Assembly: GCF_000612665.1 (NCBI RefSeq)
Contig: NZ_HG942076.1
Location: 233,745-297,744 of the forward strand
Length of the DNA stretch: 64,000 bases
DNA from: Neobacillus dielmonensis
GTDB lineage: Bacteria; Bacillota; Bacilli; Bacillales; Cytobacillaceae
Direction of reading: 5' to 3'
Shown here piece by piece: positions 28,041 through 38,054 of the stretch. How positions within the stretch are numbered: position 1 is the stretch's first letter; every line of letters starts with the position of its first letter. A program made the translations under genes and the position numbers. The notes under the pieces were generated by a model, which worked only from the letters and a program-made list of their open reading frames with translations, made no database searches and had not been told where the DNA came from.

Positions 28041-29087
28041 TAGAATTCTATTTTCCCTTGTTAAATTGGCCATCTCAAATAAATTGGCAATTGGTATGTG
28101 CAAACTTGCGAACCGATGATCATCTGTTGCTCCTTTTTTCCAACGATAATAGAGTTGTTGCAAAATGACGGCAAGCTTATAAAAGCCAAATGCCACATAA
28201 AAGTTGATAGACTTGATGTCACGGCCACTCACTTGGGCATACAGTTCGGCCATTTCACGTCTTGAAAAGAATCCTGATTGGTTTGTCACCACGGAGATAC
28301 CCATATCAGGGTCACCCTTTTCTCCCCAATAAGCTAGCACTGCCCCGATATCTGTCATCGGGTCACCGATGGTTGCCATTTCCCAGTCCAAAACCCCTTT
28401 TACTATGCCAGGGTCATACGGGTCCAGAACAAGATTGTTTAGTTTAAAGTCGTTATGAACAATCGTCGTGTCCACAGTGGCTGCCATATTCTTTATCAGC
28501 CACGCCTCCAATTCCTCTACACCAGTAAATTCATTTGTCTTGGACACAGCGTAACGTTTTATCCAGCCATGGACTTGCCTTTCCAAATACCCTTCAGGCT
28601 TACCGATGTCCATTAAGTTGGCCTTTTGATAATCTACCTGTTGAAGCTCCACCAAGCTATGAATGATACCTTTTGAAACGGCCGGTCCAACCTGCTCAGA
28701 CGGTCCGTAATGATTAGGCAAAACTTCGTTAATCACAACACCTTGCTTTTTTTCCATTAAGTAAAAATGCCTTCCCATTATGTCAGGATCTTCGCTGTAT
28801 AAATAGGGTTTTGGAGCAAGGGGGTAGACACCATGAAGTTTTGATAGAATCCTATACTCGCGCTCAATATCATGGGCTTTTGCTGGAATTTCACCAAACG
28901 GAGGCCTTCTTAAGACCGATTCCCAACTTCCAACTGACAGCAGATACGTATGATTGGAATACCCTTCGGAAAATTTCTTGATTTTCATTGTTTCATCCGG
29001 GATGTCCGAAAATGTTTTACGAATCAGCATCTCCAATCGATTCCAATTGATATGTTCATGATCAATAAGTGTGTTTACAGGTTTCAT
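28038..29087 (-). CDS. Phosphotransferase (APH-like, acyl-CoA-metabolism associated)
   Basis: 349 residues from the ATG at 29087 (GGGGAGAATCACAGTCT upstream). Kinase-fold protein of the aminoglycoside-phosphotransferase superfamily: catalytic loop VHNDFKLNNLVL and metal site LDWEMATIGDPMTDIG. This subfamily commonly sits near acyl-CoA dehydrogenases and ligases; here it is 65 bases after the TetR gene and divergent from an acyl-CoA ligase/hydratase pair. Likely phosphorylates a small metabolite of a fatty-acid-like pathway. Antibiotic resistance is unlikely from this context. Confidence 0.8.
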   Translation of the reverse strand: MKPVNTLIDHEHINWNRLEMLIRKTFSDIPDETMKIKKFSEGYSNHTYLLSVGSWESVLRRPPFGEIPAKAHDIEREYRILSKLHGVYPLAPKPYLYSEDPDIMGRHFYLMEKKQGVVINEVLPNHYGPSEQVGPAVSKGIIHSLVELQQVDYQKANLMDIGKPEGYLERQVHGWIKRYAVSKTNEFTGVEELEAWLIKNMAATVDTTIVHNDFKLNNLVLDPYDPGIVKGVLDWEMATIGDPMTDIGAVLAYWGEKGDPDMGISVVTNQSGFFSRREMAELYAQVSGRDIKSINFYVAFGFYKLAVILQQLYYRWKKGATDDHRFASLHIPIANLFEMANLTRENRIL

Positions 29088-29152
29088 AGACTGTGATTCT
29101 CCCCTCTTACCTGGCAGGTACAAATTAGTCTCAAAAAGCCAGAAAACTGGTT

Positions 29153-29734
29153 TCATTCATTAAAATATCCATTCTTCAATAAAGCGGAAACGAACTGACT
29201 GATTTGTTCTTTATTGTATTTTCCTTTTGGAGAAAACCATTTATATGTCCAGTTGCACAGACCTAAAATCAGTTGAACCGCAACAGGTGGATCGATGTTG
29301 GCAAAATAGCCTTGATCCATCGCCTCTCGGTACACCCCTGTGATGGTTTGATAGTATTGATTGATCCGTTTTACCGTTTCTTGTGTAATACTTCCAGGCA
29401 GATTCTTTTGCTCTTCAAAAAAGATCCCCATCTCAATCTTGTTATCCAGTATAGCAAGCGTATGCTGTTCTACAATCATATGAAACTTTTCGTGGGCTGG
29501 TTGTTTCAAGGACAGTATTTTGCTTAAGTAGGTCTCCGCACGATTTAGAACATTTTTTAAAATAGTCTCCAGGATTTCATCCTTGCTTTTAAAATAATAA
29601 TAAATTGCAGGGTGTGTAACATTCAATTGCAGCGCAATCTCTTTCATACTTGTATTGCGATAACCATTTTTAAAAAATAGTTTACTTGCTTCTTCAATAA
29701 TTTTTTCTGCACTAATGGCAGGCGTATCCTTCAA
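29153..29734 (-). CDS. TetR-family regulator of the acyl-CoA cluster
   Basis: 193 residues. Starts at TTG 29734 after GAGAGGATCAA. An N-terminal helix-turn-helix (SMKEIALQLNVTHPAIYYYFKSK near 29-51) is followed by a ligand-binding helical domain. Divergent from the ligase operon, with two TTACTTACTGGTAAGTAA palindromes in the 272-base gap, one near its own start and one before the ligase gene. A repressor responding to an acyl-CoA is the likely mode (as in FadR/PsrA-like TetR proteins), by inference. Confidence 0.85.
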   Translation of the reverse strand: MKDTPAISAEKIIEEASKLFFKNGYRNTSMKEIALQLNVTHPAIYYYFKSKDEILETILKNVLNRAETYLSKILSLKQPAHEKFHMIVEQHTLAILDNKIEMGIFFEEQKNLPGSITQETVKRINQYYQTITGVYREAMDQGYFANIDPPVAVQLILGLCNWTYKWFSPKGKYNKEQISQFVSALLKNGYFNE

Positions 29735-29792
29735 TTTGATCCTCTCGTTTCTAAAAAAATTATGAGTCCGAGGAAATCTACTAACATAAACC

Positions 29793-29810
29793 TTACTTAC
29801 TGGTAAGTAA
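29793..29810. promoter_or_regulatory. TetR operator copy 1
   Basis: TTACTTACTGGTAAGTAA, palindromic except the two central positions, 59 bases upstream of the TetR gene start. Confidence 0.75.
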
Positions 29811-29963
29811 ATAATCGTTTAATATTAAATTACCATTTACATCCTTTTTTGTAAATTGCTTATGAATAACCATGTGGTGAATGATTCTTTATTTTAACCG
29901 TTAATTGAATATTCATAATTATCAATAATTGTAATTTACAATTTTTGGGTCCGGTGATATCAT

Positions 29964-29981
29964 TTACTTACTGGTAAGTAA
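29964..29981. promoter_or_regulatory. TetR operator copy 2
   Basis: The same 18 bases, TTACTTACTGGTAAGTAA, repeated 26 bases before the ligase start, extended by one more complementary pair on each side. The two copies together fit autoregulation plus control of the ligase operon. Confidence 0.8.
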
Positions 29982-30006
29982 ATAAAAGGGAGGGAGTTTA
30001 TTCAGT

Positions 30007-31685
30007 ATGAGTATGGATGTAACGAAAAAGGCTCAGTGGTATCCTGATGAACAAAGTGCTGTATTGCTTGATAGGACGGTCGGAGACTATTTTGACGAGC
30101 AAGTAGCTCAATATTCAGACATGCTGGCCGTGAGTTATAAGCAGTATCCTGAATTCCATATTCCGGAAATCAACTGGACATATAAAGAATATCAGTCGAA
30201 AGTAAACCAACTTGCTAAAGGGCTAATCGCAGAAGGTTTTCAGTACGGTGACCACATTGCAGTGTGGGCCCCTAATATTCCTGAGTGGCCATTGCTTCAA
30301 TTGGCCTCTGCAAAAGTAGGCTTAGTCCTGGTGACCGTCAACCCCGCTCTCCGTGCCGATGAAGTGGAATATGTATTAAAAACCAGTGATACCAAAGCTC
30401 TCTTCTTCCTATCAAACTTTAGAAACCGAAACTTCCTTACAGATGTTCAAAGTGTGATGAACAGGATTCCATTGCTGCAGAAAATCATCACTTTCGACAA
30501 AATGGAAACGGATACATCTAATGAAAATATAAACCATTCCCCATTCCAAGACATTTATTTAAAAGGGGACACGATTTCAGACTTAGATTTAAAGGAAAAA
30601 CAGTTAGTAGTTAGACCTACTGATACTTTTCAGATCCAGTTCACCTCAGGTACAACAGGTTTTCCAAAAGGAGCCATGATTACACACAGAGGAGTGCTCA
30701 ATAATGCGAGACTCTCAGCTCTTCGCTGGAAGTTGGGAAAAGGGGATTCCTATTGCTCACCCCTCCCATTTTTCCATACGGGAGGAAGCGTAATCAGTAT
30801 TCTTTGTGCGATTGCCGCAGGAGCCTCTCTTCTTCCGGTCCCCTATTTTACGGCGACGGATTGTGTGGATATTATGGACGATATAAGGCAACCCATTTCT
30901 TCGGTGTCCCGACCATGCTTCATGCGGTAGTCAATGAGTTAGAAAAAACAAACGCCCGTCTACCCTCACTGCGGGTTTTCATGAGCGGAGGCGCCCCGGT
31001 GCCACCTACTACCATTCAAAAACTCGAAAAACGATCCAATGCAAAAGGAGTCATTCTGATGGGCATGACCGAAACCAGCCCTCTCTATACACTAGGGTCT
31101 CCAGACGACTCCGAAGAAAAAAGACACCATTCCACCGGAAGGCCGCTTCCGCATACGGAAGTACGGATTGTTGACCCTGTGACGGACGAAGTAACAGACT
31201 GTCAAACCCCCGGGGAAATTCAGGTCCGCGGATACCTGGTCATGTCAGGATATTACAAAATGGAAAGCCAGACCAAAGAAGTGCTAAGTCCAGATGGATG
31301 GTTCAGGACCGGTGACATTGGGATGATGGATGAGGAAGGGTATTTAAATGTGATTGGAAGAATCAAAGATATGATTATTCGCGGCGGCGAAAATATCTAT
31401 CCAAAAGAAATAGAAAACATTCTTCTTCAACACCCTCAAATCAATGATGCTCAAGTGGTAGGTGTTCCAGATGAATATTTTGGTGAAGTGGCAGCAGCCT
31501 GCATCAAAAAGAATAAGGATGAATCTTTAACGGAAGATGAAATTATCCAATACTGCAAAAGTAAAATGAGCCATCAAAAAGTGCCCAAATATATCTTTTT
31601 CACTGATGAGTTTCCGCTGACAGCAAGCGGGAAAGTCATCAAGATGGCACTTAAAAAACAAGTCATCGAGGAACTGGGAATCTAG
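30007..31685 (+). pseudogene. Acyl-CoA synthetase (AMP-dependent ligase), frameshifted
   Basis: Would encode about 559 residues of the adenylate-forming ligase family: P-loop FTSGTTGFPKGA, GMTETSP, GWFRTGDIG, IRGGENIYPKEIE and C-terminal SGKVIK, all intact. The reading frame shifts at about 30883-30886: frame 1 runs from 30007 to a stop at 30930, while KATHFFGVPT onward to 31685 is in the next frame, consistent with loss of one A from an AAA run in GATATAAGG. The neighbouring hydratase and TetR genes are intact. It could be a true frameshift, a recent mutation or a sequencing error; without the shift the enzyme would activate a medium- or long-chain acid to its CoA thioester. Confidence 0.85.
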
Positions 31686-31709
31686 TTTTTCAAAACAGGA
31701 GGAGATAAT

Positions 31710-32561
31710 ATGGATTATAAAAATATAAAACTATCAGTAGACAATCGAATTGCCACCATCAGCCTAAACCGTCCGGAGCGCCTCAATGCCATCACCAACG
31801 AATTATTATTTGAAGTGCAAGCGGCCGTATTAGAAGCGGATCATAACGAGGATGTTCGTGTCATTGTATTAAAAGGCGAAGGGAAAAACTTTTGTGCCGG
31901 GTACGACCTCGACATCATTACAGAAGATGAAAGCAACAAAGATAACGGAGGGAATGGTGTTTGGGACCCCATTCATGACTATACTTGGATGTCCAAAAAC
32001 AGCAACGCCATGATGAGCCTGTTTCGCTGTTCAAAACCGGTGATTGCCCAGGTACATGGATGGGCTGTAGGCGGCGGCTCGGATATGGTACTTTGCGCCG
32101 ATATGATTATCGCTTCGGAAGATGCCCATTTTGGCTATCCACCAACCCGGGTTTGGGGGGCTCCGACAACACCGATGTGGATTGTCCGATTAGGAATGGA
32201 AAGAGCCAAAAGACTATTATTTACCGGCGACTCGATTAATGCGGTAGAAGCAGCTAAAATTGGAATGATTTTAGAGGCAGTTCCTCTAGAACAGCTAGAA
32301 ACAAAAGTGAATGAACTGGCAAACCGTGTCGCTCTCCTTCCAGCTAATCAATTAAAAATGATGAAGCTTTATGTGAATCAAATGTACTTAAATATGGGAT
32401 TAGACACGACCCAATCCTTCGGAATCCTTTTTGATGGGATTGCCCGTCATACGCCAGAAGGCATCGCATGGAGGGAAAGCGCCATTACAAATGGAGTGAA
32501 ACATGCATTAAAAGAAAGAGATGAAGCATTCAGGGATTATAGTCAGAGGGTAAGGGACTAA
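31710..32561 (+). CDS. Enoyl-CoA hydratase/isomerase family protein
   Basis: 283 residues, ATG behind AGGAGGAGATAAT. Crotonase-fold signature FCAGYDLD for the first oxyanion Gly region, HGWAVGGGSDMVLCADMIIAS for the second, and the tail PEGIAWRES. Slightly long for the family because of an insertion (about 72-90). Follows the ligase gene by 24 bases, so it acts on the CoA ester made there. Exact reaction (hydration, isomerisation, decarboxylation) unclear. Confidence 0.87.
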   Translation: MDYKNIKLSVDNRIATISLNRPERLNAITNELLFEVQAAVLEADHNEDVRVIVLKGEGKNFCAGYDLDIITEDESNKDNGGNGVWDPIHDYTWMSKNSNAMMSLFRCSKPVIAQVHGWAVGGGSDMVLCADMIIASEDAHFGYPPTRVWGAPTTPMWIVRLGMERAKRLLFTGDSINAVEAAKIGMILEAVPLEQLETKVNELANRVALLPANQLKMMKLYVNQMYLNMGLDTTQSFGILFDGIARHTPEGIAWRESAITNGVKHALKERDEAFRDYSQRVRD

Positions 32562-33353
32562 CACCTCCAGGGGGAACTCCAGGGGGACGGTTCTGGTGGC
32601 ATCCACGTGAGGAAAAAATCCAGTAGAACCGACCTTCTGGCTATACTCATAATATTCGGGAGTATTGAGCCTCTCGTTATGCTTTTCCCCTTAGTCTCCG
32701 GGAAAGGTTCACATGGTGCCCCCGTGGACGTTTCACTCATTTTATATGCCTCGGAACTGTCTTCCATCGTGGTTCCATAGGGACGGTTCTCTTGGCTCTA
32801 TTGCCGCTCAATCCGTCCTATGGCCAAACTTCGATTTTCAGTACATCAAAAGTCTCAATCATTCGTATAAATACGCCAACAAACTGTAACTATATTATAA
32901 ATTTTTGTAGGCACCGCAATTACACGGTATTGAAACCATGGTTATTTTATACCATTAAAATATATCAGCTCCACACGATTGTCATAACATTCGAGGATGG
33001 CTCTGCATTGGAGCACAAAAACGCCCCCTTTGCTTCACCGCAGGGGAAGGGGTTGCCAGAAGAACCGTCCCCGTGGTCCCAAAAATAGGCGGCCATGAAA
33101 TTTCATCGTCTAAATGGTACCTTTAAAGCATCCCAAAATTCGAGGGGTGACAGTGCACAGCAACTACCACTTTCACCTTTTTAAACCAGAGTATTCCAGG
33201 GATATAATGAACCCATACAAAAAAAGAGAAGTGCGCTAACACTTCTCCCTGCAACTGCTGCCGTCAATAACCTATCAATCTTCGACAAAATTCGAGCGGT
33301 GCCAGACAACCAAAGTTAGAACCCCAGAAGAACCGTCCCTGTGGCGCCGCTTG
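32562..33353. repeat. Mosaic of repeat pieces (792 bases, no gene)
   Basis: A patchwork: element at 32584-32594 (+), decayed element at 32625-32635 (-), an extended-form tail near 32716-32760, element 32780-32790 (+) continuing as a copy of 15200-15303 up to 32880, a copy of 23712-23889 at 32911-33078 ending in element 33061-33071 (-), a copy of 24943-25113 at 33081-33251 with its hairpin, and element 33329-33339 (-) just before the next gene's stop. Confidence 0.8.
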
Positions 33354-33932
33354 TTACCAATTCCATTTGTCCAGAGCAACGAAGGTGCAAAAGGTAAGCA
33401 GTAATCCAAATCCAAAAAAGAGAGAAGAGAAAAACATCCCGTTGCCGTACTTGTCTAGTAAACTGAGATAGATAACTCGGTCATCCGCTGTTATGGTGAA
33501 GGTACAGATTACGTTCACTAGGAAGATAACAAACATGATGATGGTAGCGGATTTAATACTGATTAGCCTATGTAACCCAGGTAAAACGGTTTTGGCAACC
33601 AAAATGGAATACACGAACATCGCCAAATAAAATACGAACGCAGGGTAAAACAGAAAGGTATGGAACGTTGCCCGCAGCAAGGGCATCACCGCAAAAAAAC
33701 CTAATAAAAAAATCATAAGAAAAGAGACTAGTGCCTTATACCGTAAATAATCTTCTTTCGTTCGATACCAATAATAAGCCAGTAACATACCGAGAAGGGA
33801 TATTCCCGTATTCGTCCAAAACATAACAAGTGATTCTTCTGGAAGCACGCTGCAAATGGCCCCAACGAAGAAGGTGATCCATAAATATATGGCCTGACTT
33901 TTCCAGAAGCTAATTTTTTTCTCCAATTTCAA
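33354..33932 (-). CDS. Integral membrane protein, about six helices, function unknown
   Basis: 192 residues, strongly hydrophobic with roughly six segments (about 14-34, 38-55, 66-86, 95-118, 128-150, 165-188). Start is TTG; the TTG at 33926, spaced 7 bases from GAGG, is as likely as the one at 33932. No recognised family motif. Stop codon is within 20 bases of a GGGACGGTTCT element. Stands alone between two repeat-rich gaps. Confidence 0.7.
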   Translation of the reverse strand: MKLEKKISFWKSQAIYLWITFFVGAICSVLPEESLVMFWTNTGISLLGMLLAYYWYRTKEDYLRYKALVSFLMIFLLGFFAVMPLLRATFHTFLFYPAFVFYLAMFVYSILVAKTVLPGLHRLISIKSATIIMFVIFLVNVICTFTITADDRVIYLSLLDKYGNGMFFSSLFFGFGLLLTFCTFVALDKWNW

Positions 33933-34008
33933 ACCTCATTTCAATTCCTTTTGAGATAGAACAATGACTATCCACCTTATCCAATACGATTTAATAGGAT
34001 GAAAAGTT

Positions 34009-34208
34009 CCATTGGTACTGCCGTGCTTGAATTTCCAATAACTTATACGCAAAAAAGACAGTACATAATGAGTGTACTGTCTTTCCATTCAGTCTTCCTG
34101 AGATTAATAACACACATTAAGAGCAACGAGTGCGCCAGTAGAACCGTCCCTGTGGTCCCAAGGGTACCAATAGAACCGTCCCCGTGGTTCCCGTGGTTCC
34201 CTTGGTTC
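34009..34208. repeat. Duplicated segment with hairpin and two GGGACGGTTCT elements
   Basis: 34009-34188 is a copy of 63061-63211. It includes a 9-bp hairpin GACAGTACA/TGTACTGTC (34057-34081) preceded by AAAAAA and followed by TTTCC. Element cores at 34140-34150 and 34172-34182 (-), the latter with tandem GTGGTTCCC units ending at the potD stop codon. Confidence 0.75.
34051..34084. terminator. Hairpin, possible bidirectional terminator
   Basis: GACAGTACA/TGTACTGTC stem with A-run before and TTTCC after, between potD and the 33354-33932 gene; also duplicated at 63111-63135. Confidence 0.5.
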
Positions 34209-35282
34209 TTATTTCGGATGCATTTTGAATTGCAGGAACAGTTCGTTGTAAAGGGACAGGTTTCGTTTCCCTAGGTTTTCGTATACTTCAAGCTTTTTGG
34301 TTAGCTCCGGTGAAGGATAGAATCGCTCGTCGTTCACGACTTCTTCGTCTAAGTACTTCAGCGCTTGCTTGTTTGGTGTGGAGTAGCCGACATAATCGGT
34401 ATTCTTGGCCGCTACCTTGGCATTGAGCATAAAGTTGATGAATTGATGGGCTCCCTCGACATTTTTGGCTGTTTTCGGGATGACCATATTATCGAACCAG
34501 AGGTTGGAGCCCTCCTTCGGTACCACATAATCCAAATCTTCATTTTCAGACATGATTTCGGACGCATCTCCTGACCAAACCAAGCCAATCGATGCTTCTT
34601 CGTTTGCCATCAGCATCTTGATTTCGTCGCCGACAATCGCCTTTACATTGGGTGTAAGCAAATCCAGCTTCTCTTTCGCTTCCGCCAGGTGCTTTTTATT
34701 CGTATCATTCAGAGAATAGCCTAAACTATTCAGCCCCATCCCCATCACTTCCCGGGCCCCGTCAATGAGGAGAATCTGGTTTTTTAAATCAGGATTCCAT
34801 AAGTCATTCCAGCTGGTAATTTCTTTATCGGGAAGCAGTTTGCGATTATACACAATCCCAACGGTGCCCCAGAAATAAGGAACCGAGTACTTATTTTTCG
34901 GATCGAACGAAAGATCCATAAACCGCTGATCGATATTTTTTAGATTCGGCAGCTTGGAATGATCCAAGGGGATCAGCAAGTTGGCCTGAATCATTTTTTC
35001 AATCGTGTATTCGGAAGGAACCGCGACATCGTAATTGGTTCCCCCTTGCTGGATTTTCGTCATCATCGCCTCATTGGAATCGAAGGTTTCATAGATGACC
35101 TTGATGCCGGTTTCTTTTTCAAACTGTGCGATCAAATCCTCATCAATATAGTCGCCCCAGTTATAAACCGTCAGGGTATTGCCGCCCGAATAACCCTGTG
35201 ACGTATTCAGGCTGGATATGGCATACAGCAGAATGCCGGACGACACCACAATAATTAGGAAAAAACGGAGGATTTTGTTCAT
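34209..35282 (-). CDS. potD: Spermidine/putrescine ABC transporter substrate-binding protein
   Basis: 357 residues. N-terminal hydrophobic segment, then NTLTVYNWGDYIDEDLI, the characteristic PotD start, and further family blocks (VPSEYTIEKMI, YSVPYFWGTVGIVYN, NKQALKYL). Binds polyamine outside the membrane for the PotABC importer. Unlike many Gram-positive relatives I see no lipobox Cys, so anchoring is probably by the uncleaved or SPase I-processed N terminus. Last gene of the pot operon; overlaps potC by 4 bases. Its stop abuts a tandem-expanded element. Confidence 0.92.
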   Translation of the reverse strand: MNKILRFFLIIVVSSGILLYAISSLNTSQGYSGGNTLTVYNWGDYIDEDLIAQFEKETGIKVIYETFDSNEAMMTKIQQGGTNYDVAVPSEYTIEKMIQANLLIPLDHSKLPNLKNIDQRFMDLSFDPKNKYSVPYFWGTVGIVYNRKLLPDKEITSWNDLWNPDLKNQILLIDGAREVMGMGLNSLGYSLNDTNKKHLAEAKEKLDLLTPNVKAIVGDEIKMLMANEEASIGLVWSGDASEIMSENEDLDYVVPKEGSNLWFDNMVIPKTAKNVEGAHQFINFMLNAKVAAKNTDYVGYSTPNKQALKYLDEEVVNDERFYPSPELTKKLEVYENLGKRNLSLYNELFLQFKMHPK

Positions 35283-36085
35283 CGCTTTCGCACCCCCATT
35301 CCGTTCAGTTTAGTCCGCTGGGTGATAAAATAATAAATCACAACCAAGAGCATCGTAAACAGAAACAGGATCGCTGATAAGGCGTTAATATTCAGAGATA
35401 TCCCGCGGCGGGCCAATGAATAGATTTCCACCGAAAGGGTCGAAAAACCATTTCCCGTTACAAAAAAAGTAACTGCGAAGTCATCTAAAGAATACGTTAA
35501 GGCCATGAAAAAGCCGGCGAAAATCCCAGATGAGATATACGGAATAATGACCTTGGACATGACATTCCAGCTGCTGGCTCCCAGGTCACGTGCTGCATCA
35601 ATCAAGGATGGACTCATTTCCGATAGCTTTGGCAGGACCATCAGAACGACAATCGGAATGCTAAACGCGATATGCGACAATAGCACCGAAGAAAATCCCA
35701 GTTTGATGCCGGCCATGGTGAACAGAATTAAAAACGACGCCCCAATGATGACATCTGGACTGACAATGAGCACATTGTTAAACGATAATAGCAGATTCTT
35801 GGTTTGCCGTCTTTTGGCCATATAGATGGCCAATGCACCTAAAACACCAATAATGGTGGAAAAAAGGGCTGCTAACAGAGCCAGCACAATGGTGTTTAAG
35901 ACAATAATCAAAAGCCTCGTATCATGAAACAATTCCTTGTACCATTTTAGAGAAAAGCTTTCAAAATCATACATCGTCTCTCCACTGTTAAAAGAGTAGA
36001 AAATGAGAAAGAAAATCGGGGCATATAAAATCAAAAAGATGATGACCAAAAACAGTTTTGCCCATGGAGTCATTTTCTGATCCAT
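35279..36085 (-). CDS. potC: Spermidine/putrescine ABC transporter permease
   Basis: 268 residues from the ATG at 36085, one base after the potB stop; an upstream GTG is possible. Six membrane helices and the permease EAA loop DAARDLGASSWNVMSKVIIP. Part of the potABCD importer; overlap with potD by 4 bases indicates translational coupling. Confidence 0.92.
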   Translation of the reverse strand: MDQKMTPWAKLFLVIIFLILYAPIFFLIFYSFNSGETMYDFESFSLKWYKELFHDTRLLIIVLNTIVLALLAALFSTIIGVLGALAIYMAKRRQTKNLLLSFNNVLIVSPDVIIGASFLILFTMAGIKLGFSSVLLSHIAFSIPIVVLMVLPKLSEMSPSLIDAARDLGASSWNVMSKVIIPYISSGIFAGFFMALTYSLDDFAVTFFVTGNGFSTLSVEIYSLARRGISLNINALSAILFLFTMLLVVIYYFITQRTKLNGMGVRKR

Positions 36086-36086
36086 C

Positions 36087-36905
36087 TTACACACCCCGCT
36101 CTCGAGTATTTGTCACAAGCATAATCAGTACCATAATCACGATTAAAAACACAGCAATCGTGGACCCCATTCCCCAGTCCTGCGTGACTAGGAATTGCTG
36201 CTCAATCGCGGTACCAAGCGTAATCACCCGGTTTCCGGCAATTAACCGGGTCAGCATGAACAAGGAAAGGGCCGGTATAAACGTTACTTGGGTTCCGGAT
36301 TTTACCCCGTTGATCGTCAGCGGAAAAATAACCCGGCGGAACACCGTCCACTTGGATGCTCCCAGGTCATGGGCGGCATCGATCAAGGTGGGGTTCAGTT
36401 CCGATAAGGAGTTAAAGATTGGCAGAATCATAAACGGTATAAAAATATAAACCGACACAAAGACAAAGCTGAAATCGGTAAATAACAGCTGCTGCCGGCC
36501 GATTCCGATCACTTGTAAAAAGCTGTTGGCAATCCCGTATGTACCAAAAATGCCAAGAAACGCATATGCCTTTAATAACAAGTTAATCCAAGAAGGAACG
36601 ATAATCAGAAGCAGCCATAATTGTTTATGCTTCGTTTTGGTTAATAACAAGGCCGTCGGATAGGCAATCACTAAGGAAATGGCCGTAATTAAAAAGGCAT
36701 ACCAAAACGAGCTGAGCGTCATTTTTAAATAAACCGGCGTAAAAAACTTCCCATAGTTCTCAAATGAAAAATGCCCTTCAATGTCAAGAAACGAATAATA
36801 GAGAACTAAACCAATCGGAGCAATCACAAACAGGACAATCCACAGTAAATACGGCACCTGATAGAGCTTGCGGGTGAAGTTATTTTCCATCATCTTCACC
36901 ATCAT
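36087..36905 (-). CDS. potB: Spermidine/putrescine ABC transporter permease
   Basis: 272 residues, six helices, EAA loop [20 protein letters not shown]. Pairs with PotC to form the channel. The start overlaps the end of potA by 26 bases; ATG at 36893 is an alternative with GGTG before it, shortening the protein by four residues. Confidence 0.9.
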   Translation of the reverse strand: MMVKMMENNFTRKLYQVPYLLWIVLFVIAPIGLVLYYSFLDIEGHFSFENYGKFFTPVYLKMTLSSFWYAFLITAISLVIAYPTALLLTKTKHKQLWLLLIIVPSWINLLLKAYAFLGIFGTYGIANSFLQVIGIGRQQLLFTDFSFVFVSVYIFIPFMILPIFNSLSELNPTLIDAAHDLGASKWTVFRRVIFPLTINGVKSGTQVTFIPALSLFMLTRLIAGNRVITLGTAIEQQFLVTQDWGMGSTIAVFLIVIMVLIMLVTNTRERGV

Positions 36906-37989
36906 TATAGGCCTCTAATCGCCTGTCGAATTCTTCCTCTGTTTCTCCCAGACGCATGACATGAATGGCTTCCGGGTCAAAATAAAGACCAATCTCCTCA
37001 CCGACTATGGCCTTTTTGGTAGAATGGATCAGCCATTCGTTCCCATCCTTATCATAGCCAGAGATTTCATAGTGGACCCCGCGAAACAGCTGGGAGTCAA
37101 CCTTAACCTGCAGCTTTCCACGCTCCAAAGAAGTGATTTCCAAATCCTCAGGGCGAATCACCACCTCAACTTCTTCGTTTTCATCGAAGCCCATATCGAC
37201 GCACTCAAACTCTCGGCCAACAAATTCAACCAGTTGGTCATGAATCATTTTACCTGGTACGATATTCGACTCTCCGATAAAATCGGCCACAAAGCGGTTG
37301 ATAGGTTCATCATAAATATCGATTGGCGTCCCGCTCTGCTGAATTTTCCCTTTATTAATGACAAAGATCTCATCAGACATGGCGAGCGCTTCTTCCTGAT
37401 CATGGGTGACAAAAATAAACGTAATCCCAAGCCGCTGCTGCAGTTCCCGCAATTCATATTGCATTTCGGTGCGCAGTTTTAAATCAAGTGCCGATAATGG
37501 TTCGTCCAGAAGCAGAACTTCCGGTTCGTTCACGATGGCTCTGGCGATCGCCACCCGTTGGCGCTGGCCGCCTGACATTTCGCGAATTTCCCGATTTTCA
37601 TATCCGGCAAGGTTGACAAAGCTTAATGCTTCTTTCACCTTGGCTTGGATTTGGTCATTTTTGAGTTTTTTAATCCTTAACCCAAAGGCAACATTTTCAA
37701 ATACGTTGAGATGGGGAAAGAGTGCATAATCTTGGAAAACGGTATTGACCTGGCGCTTATTGGCCGGTACCTGGTTCACCTTTTTTCCATTTAAATAGAC
37801 TTCGCCTTCAGTCGGTTCCATAAAACCCGCAATGAGGCGCAGGATGGTGGTTTTCCCGCAGCCAGATGGTCCAAGAAGGGTATAAAATTTCCCACGCTCA
37901 ATTTCCAAGCTGACGTCATCAAGGACTGGCGGATCATCATCATATTGTTTCGTCACATGTTCAAATCGAATAATCGTTGAGCTTGTCAT
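36880..37989 (-). CDS. potA: Spermidine/putrescine ABC transporter ATPase
   Basis: 369 residues. Walker A GPSGCGKT, signature [14 protein letters not shown], Walker [13 protein letters not shown], switch HDQEEAL and a C-terminal TOBE-like domain (about 240-345). First gene of the operon; start after AAGGGAGATAGGCA. A SigA-like promoter is at 38026-38054. Confidence 0.94.
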   Translation of the reverse strand: MTSSTIIRFEHVTKQYDDDPPVLDDVSLEIERGKFYTLLGPSGCGKTTILRLIAGFMEPTEGEVYLNGKKVNQVPANKRQVNTVFQDYALFPHLNVFENVAFGLRIKKLKNDQIQAKVKEALSFVNLAGYENREIREMSGGQRQRVAIARAIVNEPEVLLLDEPLSALDLKLRTEMQYELRELQQRLGITFIFVTHDQEEALAMSDEIFVINKGKIQQSGTPIDIYDEPINRFVADFIGESNIVPGKMIHDQLVEFVGREFECVDMGFDENEEVEVVIRPEDLEITSLERGKLQVKVDSQLFRGVHYEISGYDKDGNEWLIHSTKKAIVGEEIGLYFDPEAIHVMRLGETEEEFDRRLEAYNDGEDDGK

Positions 37990-38025
37990 TGCCTATCTCC
38001 CTTATTCATAATCCTGTATGATTGG

Positions 38026-38054
38026 ATAACAGGTAATATCACTATAATAGTCAA
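38026..38054 (-). promoter_or_regulatory. Candidate SigA promoter of potABCD
   Basis: On the minus strand TTGACT, 17-base spacer, TGTTAT (4 of 6 to the -10 consensus), about 40 bases before the potA start. Confidence 0.5.

Noticed and set aside
28038..29087. Aminoglycoside resistance gene
   Set aside because: Although the fold is APH-like, the neighbours and TetR control point to acyl-CoA metabolism, as usual for this subfamily.
30753..31685. Separate gene starting at 30753
   Set aside because: This is the second half of the frameshifted acyl-CoA ligase; its first residues before 30890 are out-of-frame and not ligase-like.
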